Counted from the first letter of the stretch, positions 34,105 through 45,534 are shown. The stretch: DNA of 64,000 nt from Zeus faber (GCA_960531495.1 OY482864.1:3758848-3822847), one strand, 5' to 3'. A program made the numbers and translations. Notes: generated from the letters alone by a model not told the origin.

Positions 34105-35088
34105 CCCTGCAAATGTGCACAATTGCGCAAGAGGAGACGATTTACAGGAGATAATATAGTAATATAGCGTAATGTACAGTATATACTATATACAGAACAT
34201 TAATGTGGCTTCCTCAAGAACATCTGGAAGTCCACTTCAAAAAACAGAAAATACAGGCACTTGTGTCGCATCATCTTGTCAGCCTAAAAGGACTGCACTG
34301 GCGCGAGTCACAAAATTAAAAAGAAAAAATTTAATGAAACTAAATCACAGATGAATTACCTTTATGAAATGAAATGAAAAAGGTTTCCAGGAAAAAAAAC
34401 CAACAACAGCCTGTGTCAGCATTAACTGGCAGCAGATTTGGCAAAGGGTGCGAGAGGGACCATTTAAGCGTTTCTGAAACTTCATTTATTTTGTTTATTT
34501 TGAGCAAAGCCCCCCCCCAAAAAAAGAACTGAATTAGCCAAAATGCACAAAAGCATTGAAATGTACCACATCAGGCGAAGGCGCGGTACGTTGTCATCCC
34601 CGATCAAGTTTAAGCTTAATTGCCCTGACGCTCTTGTCGCAGGTGGGGGTCACATTGGCTTTTGTGCCAGTATAGATGGCACATTCCTTGGTATCTGGCC
34701 AGCTGGGCAGATCTCTAGGAGAAAGACACTCCACGCACACTTTTTATGGAAAACTACCGTGGAAAATTACCACCCGCCAAGCCACTCTGCACATATCTGC
34801 TTGAAGGCATGCGCGCACATGACCGCGCTGCGCTGCTTCTGAGACACCCACATAACATCCCCATCGAAAAGGTAGCGACTATGCAACGCATATATAGAGA
34901 GGTGTGCATGTGGGCACCAGGAGAAGCACATCAACTTGGGGGTAATGAGCAGGCCGCTAATTAGGAGTGAGATTACACTAACACTGGAAGAGGGAAAGGC
35001 AGGATTAGAGGGAAAACCAGACAAATACAAAAGACAATCGGGATAATTTCCCTTACTGTCACCTTACTGTACGTCAATCCGCGGTCGC
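34104..35088. other. Unique sequence, no gene recognised
   Basis: A plus-strand frame at 34543-34842 and a minus-strand frame at 34767-35030 show no domain. About 34590-34700 (GTTTAAGCTTAATTGCCC, TCGCAGGTGGGGGTCACATT) looks non-repetitive and could belong to a conserved block. Confidence 0.35.
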
Positions 35089-35540
35089 TTTTGTGCAATG
35101 CATTTGACAATTTGTCATCAGTGGGGGTGAAATCACTGTACATCATAATTAATTATTTGCAAAGCCCTCGATAAGAAACAGTAATTGTTTGCCTCTGATA
35201 TTAGCCTTGGGATAATTGCTGTCGTCCAAGGCTTCGCAAATGGCGCGGACTCTGAATTACTTTCAAGGGTAGAGTGAGGTAGACAGCTCATTGCAGATAG
35301 GGCACGGGTGTAACGCAGGCAATATAATACACGCAGTCGCTCCATAGAAAATGTATTAGCGCCACTTAAATCCATTCGGTTTTTAAATGCCGTCTGCTGC
35401 CACGATTTAGGCATTGGCGGGCATTCAGCTGCCATCAGATGTTGCAGGATTCTTAGCCAATATCAATTTCTGTGTCATTTAACGTCAAAGCCGCTTTCTG
35501 TAGTCAGCCAATCAGGCTTAGGCTGGCGTAATAACTATAT
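35089..35540. promoter_or_regulatory. Candidate conserved noncoding block
   Basis: Low-repeat sequence with TAATTAATTATTTGCAAAG, CAGTAATTGTTTGCC, GGGATAATTGC and TCAGCCAATCAGG. These are homeodomain, forkhead-like and CCAAT-type words clustered over about 400 bp, upstream of the visible ankfn1 exons. The open frame on the minus strand (35133-35435) has no domain and is probably incidental. Enhancer status is inference from composition only. Confidence 0.25.
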
Positions 35541-37051
35541 CCATATATATCTTCCATACGGATTGTGTTTTTTTTCGAAGTAGTACAATGCTACTTCAAT
35601 AAAAACGGAAGGTCGTGGCCATATTCTATTGGACCTCATCCTATCATAATCTTACCATCATAATAATCACATCAACTAAATACATCGTATTCGGGGTTGT
35701 GTTCACACCAGCAGCAGGGAGTAGTTGTACGGGTAAAAGTTCGAACTGGGGAGGGTTAGGGCTGTGTATTTCTGGATCATATCAAGCTATTTAGCATGCT
35801 TTTATTTCTTCCTCTTTCTAGCCCCACACAGCTGGGATACAAGACAACAAACAATATTGTTTAGACAGCGCAAACAACTGCTTAAACGATTCATCTGCCA
35901 GCGTCTCGCGGGCTCTGCCATAGACAACGCTGATTGCTCATTGGCTGAACACCGCCGCTGGCCTGTTCAGTTTCCATGGTTTCCATTGAGCGCCAACAGG
36001 TGAACAGCAGAGGGGCGGTAGGGTTGGTGGAGAGAAAAATAGAGAGAGAGGCAGGGTGTGACAAAGACAGAGAGAGAGAGAGAGAAACAACTGAGAAAGG
36101 TCTGGATGAGACGACTGTAACTGTAGAGATGGAGAGACTGAGATGAACAACAGGTAGGTAGCCGTTCAAGGGTTGAAATTTCAAAAATATTTAAGATGTG
36201 TGTGTGTACACAATCTGCTCACACAGTACAAATATTTATGTTCGGCTCAATTATCCAAATTTCCCTTCAGCCAAATCACTTAATACAGAGGATAGGTGTG
36301 AAGGACTGAGAGAGAACATGGAGAGGGGAGAGAGAGAGGGTGCAGCAACTGGCTTTTTCCTCAATGGACTGTCGTGCACTGGGAACGATGTAATGTTCAA
36401 TAGACCAGGACCGATGACGACAATGGACAAAAACACTTCACTACCCAAACTATTGTAGTGAATAAAGTGCGGTTTAATTGAAAAACTTACACAACAACCA
36501 AATTACACAAATTCAGGGTTCAAATGATTTCCTTTGAGACCATTAATGTAGTACAGTCATACCATGTTGAGCAGATACCAAAAGAATTTCACAAAAGGCT
36601 CATGTAACAAAAATAAAGCACCCTGCTCTAATTTTCACAAGACAAAGATATAACACTGTTATGTAAAAAAAGAGGAACGTCATGTTATTTTTGTTCAGGA
36701 CCCAGTGCAGCATTTCAATTGGGCGCTTGAGTTGCTGCATTTACCTTCATATTGACCGACACTTAAAGGCCACCTCCAGCAAAGTTCAACTTCCTGCCTT
36801 CGCCTCTATTCCTCATCAAATGGAAATAAATGGAAGCTAGCACCCATTACAAACACCATGGCAACCAGCGATAAATAAAGTGATTCTCATCAACCTTAGG
36901 CAACTAGCTAACGATAATGATGGAGCGAAAAGACCACTCAAATGAATAACTTGTCAAAGACCAGGACGCAAGACCAGCAAGAATGAGCGTGATAGAATAG
37001 TTTTATTTTAATGTGAGTTGGAGTGGCAGCTCGGATAATCATACTTTGAAC
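35541..37051. other. Unique sequence with GA-rich patches
   Basis: A GA-rich patch lies at 36030-36095, with ATTGGCTG at 35940 (inverted CCAAT). No coding signal or recognised repeat. About 36470-37050 is AT-rich with no structure noted. Confidence 0.35.
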
Positions 37052-37411
37052 TGTTTGGCCAGGGGGCATGGTTAAGCCACGGTCTGGGTGACGCCGCTGG
37101 CCTCTTCCCGTCGTGGCGCAGCTGTATCAGGTCTGCCTAATCAGCCTCATTAGCGCTGATTGGTCGGACCTGGGTGGAAGAGCTTTTGTATGTGTTGTTT
37201 TTTCTTGCAATGAGTGCGTTGTACAGTCGACATGTCCCTGCTGACCAGATCACAAGATGGACCCTGACGCCGATTAATGTCATTCTGTTTTATGTTCTTA
37301 TTTTGGCCAGCAAGCCTTTTAGTTTACTCCTTTAATAAAACCCTGCCGGCACTTCACTGCCCGAAAGTCTCTAAGTCTACCTCCCTGAACTTGTAAGTAG
37401 AGTCTCCCACA
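37052..37411 (+). repeat. Diverged LTR fragment
   Basis: It starts TGTTTGGCCAGGGGGCATGG and ends GAGTCTCCCACA. It shares TTTTGGCCAGCAAGCC and TTAATAAAACCCT (polyadenylation-type AATAAA) with the LTRs at 38279-38654 and 45517-45955. No internal retroelement sequence adjoins it, so it is probably a solo LTR. No matching target duplication was found, which fits its divergence. Confidence 0.6.
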
Positions 37412-37889
37412 TACTTGTTTTCATGTACTTTATGTATGTAAGTACATACAGTATATGTAATCCTGTGAGGAAAATGTACTCTTCTTAGTAGAAACAATAC
37501 TTTTTTACTGTGACTATAGTTTTGGAAAGCAAGCAACATTTAAGCATTGGTTTCATTTTAGTACAGACTGTCCTTCCCTTTCCTCCATCACGTTAAAAAC
37601 GTACTACACATTATGATACACCTTGCCCAACTTAATTGGAGAATTACAGGGGATGTACAAAATAACACATTAAAAAGAGCAGTAAATTGTGATTTTACTC
37701 ACCACAATTAATAATGCAGCTGGACCAGTGGATCTGTTGATTGTCAATCAACCTAATAGGTTTTCCAGTCTCAACATTATTGTCAAAGTGCTTGAATAAC
37801 AGGTGCATCATTCACAAAAAATGCAGAATTATTTAGTGTGTCAAGGGGAATAATATCTGGAATAAGCATGTGCCATACATGGACTTTCA

Positions 37890-38232
37890 CAAGTTAAAGC
37901 GCACCAAAATGGACAGACGGACCAGGTATTACGAAAGCGACTGTGGCAGTTTCACCAACCGCGTTCCACCAGAGTGGTGTGTTCCGGGACCTCCGGCACA
38001 GAGGCACAGAAGACGGAGTTGCAGACACCAGTTCATTGTAGTGCGTGGGCCAGTTGGAATTAGCCAGGAGCAGATGACACAGACTCCTATTCTGGGTGTG
38101 TGTGGGGATGGGGGTTTTAACTGCTGCTTGTAAGACCAACCAACAAGCAATGTAACAGGTATACAGCCACTCTGACCCAATTACATAAATCCAGGTCAGG
38201 TGTGGCTGCTCAAACCACCCCATCCCCACAGC
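37890..38232 (-). repeat. Antisense fragment of the 52.5/55.3 kb Gypsy LTR
   Basis: The reverse complement reads GGTGGTTTGAGCAGCCACAC, TGTAATTGGGTCAG, TTAAAACCCCCATCCCCACA and GTGCCTCTGTGCCGGAGG. These parallel the LTR at about 52725-53010 and 55330-55570 block by block. It is a 3' LTR fragment in opposite orientation with no internal region. Confidence 0.7.
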
Positions 38233-38278
38233 GACATGTTATTTGCTTCATAAAGATGGAATCTGTTGCAAAGCTGCC

Positions 38279-38654
38279 TGTGGCAGACCAAGGGGAGTGT
38301 TCAAGCACCAGCTGCAGATGACAGCACGGATTCCTTTCCCACGGCCGCTAAGCTGCCTCGAATCGGCTGAAACAGTGGCCGCGCGACTCTCATTGTTCTG
38401 ACTCAGGGCAGGGAGCTTTATTAATGTCTGTCCGTCTTACAGAGGGGATCGGCGCACGGGCTCATCAACCGACCAGGACAGAGAACGGAACGCCATTCCT
38501 CCTGTGCCAAAAATCATCCTTATTATTTATACTTCTGGCCAGCAAGCCTTTTTGTTCCTCTGTATAATTAAAACTCTCACCATGTTGGCAGACCACGGCA
38601 AGAAAGACTCCATCGCCCTCCTTAAACCCCTACCTGTGGGCAGAGACTCTAACA
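38279..38654 (+). mobile_element. Solo LTR (376 bp) with 5-bp TSD
   Basis: It begins TGTGGCAGACCAAGGGG and ends AGACTCTAACA (TG...CA), flanked by the direct repeat CTGCC (38274-38278 and 38655-38659). The body matches the LTRs of the element at 44233-45955, including GCGGCCGC-like, GGCCAGCAAGCC and AAGAAAGACTCC blocks. A 5-bp duplication is typical of LTR integrases. LTR-LTR recombination probably removed the internal part. Confidence 0.9.
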
Positions 38655-38734
38655 CTGCCATTTCAGAAACATCTTGTGCCTAAGGACAACAAATAAAGAC
38701 CTATAACCTCATTCGAGGAGCACAAAACCTGGAC

Positions 38735-38830
38735 CCCGCGCACTCCGTGGTATTATACACAGCGTACAATACCGACTAATCAGAGAGCTCCGAACGGTCG
38801 TTAAACAGGTAGGTTGTTAAGTGAGGAGTA
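38735..38830. repeat. Interspersed repeat with GTAC hairpin, copy 2
   Basis: GTGGTATTATACACAGCGTA, CAATACCGAC, TAAACAGGTAGGTTGTTAAG and GTGAGGAGTATCT parallel 13085-13175. As in copy 1, it is followed by a TTAA-family element copy, here directly adjoining. Confidence 0.7.
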
Positions 38831-39085
38831 TCTGTATGCGGGAGAAGGCTGTGGCGTGCAATCCACTGTGCATTTCTTCAAACAAAACCAATAATTGTGT
38901 TTTTATTTTAGATATATTTATTTTATTTTCTGACTTTTACATTAAACAAAAAATCCGTGCGTCCGGTGTGCCAGTGTGGTGTCCGTGTCCTCGACAAGCT
39001 TGAAGCGGGCAATGAAAGTCGGAACAAACTTTTAAATAAGCCCTGTAGATCTAATATAAGTGGAAATTCAGCAACTGGATTAAAA
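38828..39085. mobile_element. TTAA-target element, partial copy 3
   Basis: It matches the middle of copy 2 (about 21640-21920): AAACAAAACCAAT, ACATTAAACAAAAAATCC, GACAAGCTTGAAG, AAAGTCGGAACAAAC, TAGATCTAATAT and ATTCAGCAACTGGATTA. Both ends of the element are missing. Confidence 0.8.
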
Positions 39086-40090
39086 CAAATAAATACTGGG
39101 AGATCAGGGAGGATTCATGACAATATTACATCAGGGTAGACCAATTAAATGACAATAAAAATCACTGGCGTTCAAATGTATTCATTTTGCTTGCAATTCT
39201 AATTACAATTCTTTAGAATTAATTCTGCACTTAGTGATGCAAGTCGGGCGAATGATTCAGGGTCTGGATTCACACTGGCACTGCATTTCACCAAAATGAA
39301 TCATTTTGACAGAATTTAATAATTCCTGTGAGGAAAGTGTTCACAACTCAGAGCAACAGATTCTTTTGAATCTCATCCACTCTTCACCAGGGGTCCTTCT
39401 TCACGCACAGCGCATTAAACCAACTGAATCAAATCGAACAACTCTTTTTACAGAGTGACAACTGAGGAACAGGAGTCTCAAAAAAGAGTCGACCCTTTAA
39501 TCACTACCGGAACTCGCACCTGCTCTCTACAAACAAACAGAGCAAAATCCGCTGTAGCGACAGCGATAGATACGCATTTGGTACAATTTGTCATTTGCCA
39601 GGTGATAGTGAAATTGTTTAATTCTTTTACACAAAATCCTCTCCGTCCTGAATGCATTGTGGGGAGGATTTCTGTTCGTCCCAAATGCAGATTTTTATCA
39701 ACGATGGGCTCCATTAATCTTGAGCCCTGCAGACATTGGAAGTTGGTACGCAAATGCGAGTCCTGAAACTATTTTGCCTGCGCATGCGCACCTGCACACC
39801 AGTTATGTGGACCCCTGGATATAATTTTTGCATTATTGAAATCTAGAATTGTGTGTGTCGAAGATTATTCAGATACACTTTGAGAAAATGTCTTCAACTC
39901 TCTTACACTTTCTTGATCACTAGGGATTTCTTCCAGTGAAATAAGTCACTTTTGAACAGAACTTTTGATGCTCTCCATTCTTTCAAATACAATCCTTTGT
40001 GGACTATATGATGATTTTAGTCCATTACGTTTATGTCTCTTTGGAACCCATTGTTAGCAAATTCACACATCCATTGTAGATTTTTCTTCT
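39086..40090. other. Unique AT-rich sequence
   Basis: Frames at 39455-39766 (plus) and 39478-39753 (minus) overlap antiparallel, and neither has a domain. About 39170-39240 has TTCTAATTACAATTC and AATTAATTC clusters of homeodomain type. Confidence 0.35.
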
Positions 40091-40189
40091 ATCGTTTTTA
40101 TTTTCGGAGTGCACTTGGCAAACTATGCTCAAGACACCGCTGGCGGTTCCTCTTCGTCCTTTGTCCTGTATTCATTGGTAGCATAATGA

Positions 40190-40500
40190 CTACTTGATAC
40201 TCTCCAATGTGTAAGCCCTTTTGCCCGGGAGCACGTAATTAGTCATTTTATGTTTAAAGAAAACAAAACAAGAGGGGGGCGCATTTCTTTCATGGGAGTA
40301 TGAAAAGATAGAAAAGAAAACAAAAGCCAATCGAGGCAATTATGTTAGGTCAGGTGGCCATGTTTGAACCTCCCTCGCTGTTTACAGGTTCAGTGAAGGG
40401 AGGTAAAGCAGGGTGACTCAGTGAGACTGCAGTGTTTTGCCGCTGTCTCGAAAAGAGAAATCACTGGCAATTTGCCACTAATTACCCACGCCGATGATGG
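40190..40500. promoter_or_regulatory. Candidate conserved noncoding block
   Basis: Non-repetitive sequence with CACGTAATTAGTCATTTTAT, AAGAAAACAAAACAAG, GGCAATTATGTTAGG and CTAATTACCC. The dense homeodomain- and forkhead-type words in about 300 bp resemble teleost conserved noncoding elements. No comparative evidence is available here. Confidence 0.2.
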
Positions 40501-40740
40501 CTAAAAAATCTGCGGTAGTTTCATTGATCCCCACACATCTGCTGTTCTCCGTCTCTCTGTGTCCCTCTCCTACTGTTTGTCACTTCCTGCATATACCCCC
40601 ATCCTGCCTCTCTCTCAATTCTCTTTCAAACTCGCTCCATTTATCCCAGCCCCTCTGCCTTGAATTTATGACACCCCCCCCGCGATGACTATGTGCAATT
40701 TCTACAGAGTGCAAATGTGAATCTGACAGTTGAAAAGAAC

Positions 40741-40741
<1 letters not shown>

Positions 40742-40798
<57 letters not shown>
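40742..40798. repeat. (GT)n microsatellite
   Basis: A 57-bp GT dinucleotide tract in otherwise unique sequence. Confidence 0.97.
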
Positions 40799-40799
<1 letters not shown>

Positions 40800-41194
40800 C
40801 TGAGCGTGGGAGTTGACCATTACGCTGCAGAGCTACGACAGAACGGGTAAGACGCCCATCGATCAGTGGATTGGATGACACATCACTGCTTCTTCTGTCT
40901 CCACAAGAAGGGATTCATCTTCTGATGACTCCGTCAACCCTTGTATTAGGGCTGCAAAAATAGTCAGGCCCACTTGGGCAAATAAAACACTCTCCAGTGG
41001 AGTTTGATCGACTTACAATCATCATTAACTACCTTTTCTGCTGTGCATTCCATATGGGATGCTGCTTGTACACTTTCACTGCACAAAAAAACATGCTTTA
41101 TTTTTTCCAGATTTAGCCTAAATGTTGCACCACTATTTTCAGTGTACCCCACAAAATAGCACTACAATTTTTCACTTTTTAAACCTTTTTATAT

Positions 41195-41645
41195 AGATTT
41201 AAAAATTGTATGTTAATCAAAATGTTACATCTAAATATAAACATTAAATGTAAATATAAATCCTAGTTATACATATAAACATTCAATCTAAATCTAAACC
41301 CTACATCTTAAACTTAAACTTAAATCTTAAATATAAATCCTACATCTTAAACTTCAATCTAAATCTTTAATCTTTATCTTTAATCTAAATTCAAATATAA
41401 ATCCCATATCTTGGGTTTGACCAAAATGCCACAGATATGCTAATTTACATGCATATGCTAATTGGGAGGGAAAGTGACAATTTGACATGGTGACCAATTT
41501 CAGATAGATAGGTTTAGATTAAAGATTTATATTTAGATTAAAGATTTACATTTAAGATATAGGATTTATATTTATATTTCATATTTAGATTTAAGATTTA
41601 TATTTAGGATTTATATTTACTTTATTCTACCTCTACTCGATGGAA
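41195..41645. repeat. Angel-like foldback of tandem AT-rich units
   Basis: The left half (41195-41412) is a string of degenerate units such as AAATATAAATCCTA, AATCTAAATCT and TCTTAAACTTAAA. The right half (41505-41645) is the reverse complement type: GGTTTAGATTAAAGATTTAT, TTTAGATTAAAG, TATAGGATTTATATTTA. A spacer (about 41413-41504) with ATATGCTAATTTACATGCAT and CATATGCTAATT separates them. The arms could form a very long imperfect hairpin. The layout recalls teleost Angel elements, but I cannot confirm the family. Confidence 0.65.
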
Positions 41646-43328
41646 AAACAATTACAAATTATTTGTTTATATATGAAGATTTAAAATTTACATTATATAA
41701 CGTCATTTAGCAGATGCTATTGTGCGAAGATACTTGTGTACCCAATTGAGTATCTACAGTCCAACATTCCAAATTTCTGCTTGTTTTAAATTGGATCGGC
41801 ATTGGATACGCAAGTGATGGGTCAAATGATTGTAGTTAATCGTGGCCATCACTGATCAAAACGCAACATTGAAAAGTCCAACAAAGCAAGGTCTTCCTCC
41901 ATCGAAATACTTTTGGGTCGCCGATTTTTGCAAAGCATTCCAACCCGGAGTACTAGACACATCGATTTTCAGCATTAACAAAGGTTTCTATTATCTTTTG
42001 GACACAAAGAATGATGCGAATAAGCAACAAAAAATTGCAAATAATTTGATGCATCCAATTCATGCCAACTGCGACATAATTTTGCTTAAAAACCAAATAG
42101 ATCCTAAGTCTGCATCAAGTGACAATGACCTGGTCCTGCTTTTGTTAAATAAAAATGGTAAAAAAATAAAAATTAAAAAAAAGATTGTTGGCTACATCCA
42201 ATTCTGAGGAGGAGGAGAGAACATAAACAGTTCCACTGTTGGGTAGAAGGGATTAAACCATACCACATCCGCCTTCGGATCGTCGGTGGGACAGTTAAAG
42301 ATCTTTAAATTTGTTATCTTTTTGTTTTTATCCTTCTTGTCACAAAGTGACGAGACATAAAGTGACAGTGTTGCGAGAAACCATCAGGTGATCTGCCATG
42401 CTGCGTGTTGTGCAATGTGGTCAACAAACTTTTTTCTGGATGGGTCTGAGGTGAAAAGTGAACAAAAGTGAAGTGAGGCTAAATAAATCGGCAATGCTCC
42501 GAAAAATAACACCAATGTTGAATTTTCGCTCATCGAAATTCTGTTCTTGATGCACTGCAAAAATGTATTATTGTCCAAATAAATCGTCCCCTGGTGTGAG
42601 CTGACCTTCTTCTGAATTAAATTTGTGATGTGTCCTTTGAAGTGGGTCTGTCTTTTGAAGTTTCTTTTTACCCCGACACGTTTTATAACTTTAGAACAGT
42701 TGCTTGGAAAGGGGGGGAGTCATGTCAGTGTGACCGATGAAGCAACTCGACTTGGGCCTGGTTAAAATACCTTGCGTCGACAAATCGTGATGGCGCGAGC
42801 ACGTTACGAGGCTTACAGAGTGGATAAAGAGAAAAAGACAGCGAGGGGGAGCTAAATAAGATGAAAGAAGGAAAGTGATAAAAGGGACAGGGGGGATTAG
42901 GAAAGAAAATAATAATTGCAATGTGGAAAATGGAAAAGGGCGAGAGAGAGAGAGAGAGACAGAGATGGGAGGGGGGCGGGGGGCACTTCAGACTGAAGTC
43001 TGCTGGAGCGATGAGTCAGTTAACCGCTAGTCACGACACGGCAAACTTACACTCGGAGCTAGAGCTTCCATTGTTGAGTTGTATGTGTTGCAGTGTGAGT
43101 GTTCCAGAAAAGAGTGTCTGTGCGTACAAATTTCTCGTAGTAAATTGAGCTCACTTTGGGCAAGCGTGAGCTCAAGGCAAAACCCGGAGGAGGTATTCAC
43201 CCTAATGCAGTCTATCCAACAAGAAAAAACAATGAATTCAACTTTGAAATCCGGGAAAGTTGAGCTCATTTGTCTGACTACAACATGTATATATACACAC
43301 AACATTGTGGTTGGTCGACATTTCAGGG
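41646..43328. other. Mostly unique sequence; one unassigned 121-codon ORF
   Basis: The plus-strand frame 41842-42207 (MAITDQNATLKSPTKQGLPP ... DTKNDANKQQKIANNLM ... KKIKIKKKIVGYIQF) has a lysine-rich C-terminus and no domain I know. It could be a decayed transposon ORF or chance. A GA tract is at 42941-42960. About 41700-41730 contains CATTTAGCAGATGCT, a fragment like the L2/SINE tail. Confidence 0.35.
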
Positions 43329-44039
43329 TGGTTTTCGCAGACAGGGTTTAATCTAAATCAGGACCGGGCTAATCCTACTTAAATAAATCAAGAATTTGAA
43401 AATGCCTATCCTGAGACTAATTAGCTCTGGTCTAGGACTTCCTAGTCTAGAGCAAGGAACAGCTCTAGAACTAGTCTAGCACTGCCTAATCCTTAATTAA
43501 CTTAGTCTAGCTCCTGTCTATAATCTCCCTTCTGTTTGGTCTTGGTGCTGGTCTTAGTCCAGATAATCCATTTCTTCTATCGTCATGGTTGACCTGGAGG
43601 CCCCACATCCATTAATCCAAAAATAAACCTTCCTCTGGCCAGGTTTAATTTAAGGCTTCACTTAGACCTAGATAAGTGCCAGTGGTCGACCGATTAATCG
43701 GTCGGCTGATTAATTGAGCCGATATTTGCGCATTTTGAAATAATCAACATCGGCCGATGCCTGCCATCACAAGGCCAATAAACAAAAAATATCTGCAAAC
43801 TATTGATGTAAAAAATATTAATTTTTTCATACATATCGATTCAGAATATATGAAATGGTTTCAATACTCATTTTCCGCACAACTGATATACCGGTAGTAG
43901 CCCAGCTTCCTCGCTCTCTCTTCTCTCCCACAGCGAGTTGACACACACACCGCTGCAGCGCCCACATAGCCTCCTCTCCTCACTCACTATCTTCATTCCT
44001 CTCATTCGCTGCAGTTTGTGATGCCGTTAGTTCATTAAA

Positions 44040-44160
44040 GATGGCAAGTGCAGAGCCCCCATAGCCAGTTTTAAAAGGAAACAGCAGGAGTGTTGGTTGG
44101 AAATACTTCGCATTTGAGGCAAAACGTACACCTAACTTAGAGAATTGGAGTGGAGTTTTT
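44040..44160 (+). pseudogene. hAT transposase N-terminal fragment (BED finger start)
   Basis: The sequence MASAEPP-stop-PVLKGNSRSVGWKYFAFEAK has the WKYF-F motif that opens the BED zinc finger of hAT transposases. It has an early stop and is cut off by the LTR element about 70 bp later. Confidence 0.5.
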
Positions 44161-44497
44161 TTTTTTCTCTCCTGCCAGCGCTGCGCTGTGCGTGTGTTCC
44201 TGTGGCGGTTTTCCTGTGTTTTCATTCTAGATTGTGGTCCAACTCGAGGCAGGGAGCTCTCTAAATGTTTGTCCGGCAGACCGGATCAAAAGACACAGGC
44301 TTGTCAGCTGACCAGGAGCCGGATCGGAACGCCAGACCCCCTGCGCCTGAAATCATTACTCTTTATTTATACTTGTAGTCAGCGAACCTTTTTGTTCAAC
44401 TTTATAATCAAAAACTCTCGCCATGTTGGCAAACCGTGGCCAGAAAGACTCCTTCTCCCTCCCTAAACCTTTAGCTGTGGACAGAGACTCCCACAAG

Positions 44498-44515
44498 TGG
44501 CACCTGAACAGGGAC
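44498..44515 (+). promoter_or_regulatory. Primer-binding site (lysine-tRNA type)
   Basis: TGGCACCTGAACAGGGAC lies two bases after the 5' LTR end. It matches the familiar lysine-tRNA primer-binding sequence of many retroelements at 16 of 18 positions. It marks the start of minus-strand DNA synthesis and fixes the LTR boundary. Confidence 0.8.
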
Positions 44516-44730
44516 TGGGGACGGGCAGGGCGCTGGGTGAAAGATCTGCTGCCACAGCCAGCAGATCTTTTCAGCGCTTCGCTGGAGGGGCCAGGACCTG
44601 GAGGAGGACCGGGACTTCCTCAGCTGTCAGCTTGAGCGGGTCCTTGCCAGCATGAGCTCCCGGGAGCACGCTGCAACTGACCTCTGGCCAGAGGACCAGA
44701 CCCACGTCTGACCCCAGGACCCACGCAGGA

Positions 44731-45260
44731 TTGGCCGGGTCCCCAGCCCATCCTGATGCCCCAGAGGAAAATGTCTGGGGCCTGCTGCGTCCGACCTCAG
44801 GACCCACGCAGGATTTGCTGGGTCCCCAGCAAATCCCGGCGCCCCAAAAGGGGAATGGCCGGGGCACCGCCACACCCATGTGTGTCAGAAGACGCCCCTT
44901 TTCTTTCTCGCACAATCCCTGTCTCACTGGCCCAGGGGTAGGGTGGATGTCTACCAACCAAGTCCTCTCTCTGTCCCCCGTCAGCTCCCAGTGCAGTGCT
45001 GCTGTGGGAAATCAGGGAGCTGCTAAGGTGTCTGGGCAGGGGTGCGGGCACTGTGGGCGGCCCAGCCACGATCGTCGGGACTGCCCCCAGATGGAGCTCC
45101 ACCAGGTGGATGGGCCTCCAGGCCTGCAGACCCCTCCCCCGATGGGGAAGTGGCCTACCAAGTACCGGTAAGGCTACAAGGGGGTAGACATCAGGCTTTC
45201 CTTGACTTGGGCTGCTCGCAGACGATGGTGGCCTGGTTTGACCCGGGGCTTTGCTGGAAG
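44731..45260 (+). pseudogene. Retroelement gag zinc knuckle and protease fragment
   Basis: The frame 44731-45171 contains CGHCGRPSHDRRDC (about 45041-45082), a C-x2-C-x4-H-x4-C nucleocapsid zinc knuckle. Downstream, in a shifted frame, RHQAFLDLGCSQTMV corresponds to the aspartic-protease active site, with DLG in place of DSG/DTG, so it is probably inactive. LILGTDWPGFDML (about 45390-45425) is the protease C-terminal LGxDW motif. The remaining pol is absent. Confidence 0.75.
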
Positions 45261-45463
45261 CGTCATGGGGAGAAATTTGTTGTGTGCATGGGGATATTCA
45301 CACGTATCCGATGGTCCAGCTCGAAATTCGTTACAAGGGGGAAAAACGTAGTGTATAGGCTATGGTTACCTCCCGCCTGTTGCACTCCCTGATTTTGGGC
45401 ACAGATTGGCCAGGGTTTGACATGTTGATCAGAGAGGCTGGGGGACTGTCAGGGACTGTCAGA

Positions 45464-45534
45464 CGCCCCTTGGTCCACCACATTCCCTTACCACCCGACT
45501 TGGGCAGTGAGGGAATGTGGCTGACCAAGGGGCG
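45464..45534. repeat. 24-bp inverted repeat at the internal/3' LTR junction
   Basis: The arms 45464-45487 (CGCCCCTTGGTCCACCACAT...) and 45511-45534 (GGGAATGTGGCTGACCAAGG...) pair with two mismatches across a 23-nt loop. The right arm is the first 18 bp of the 3' LTR plus a few bases upstream of it. A polypurine tract is expected there and is not evident. Confidence 0.8.

Noticed and set aside
33321..34120. Several Ser-Leu-rich ORFs
   Set aside because: Translations of (GA)n and (CA)n tracts, not proteins.
35133..35435. 100-codon minus-strand ORF considered as a host exon
   Set aside because: No domain and no flanking splice sites with a compatible phase; the underlying DNA looks more like a noncoding block.
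39455..39766. Overlapping antiparallel ORFs of about 100 codons
   Set aside because: Neither strand shows a domain, and overlap on opposite strands suggests base-composition effects.
44571..45102. Minus-strand ORFs of 101-128 codons
   Set aside because: They mirror the plus-strand gag region of the LTR element with its repeated GGACCCACGCAGGATT units; the zinc knuckle is on the plus strand.
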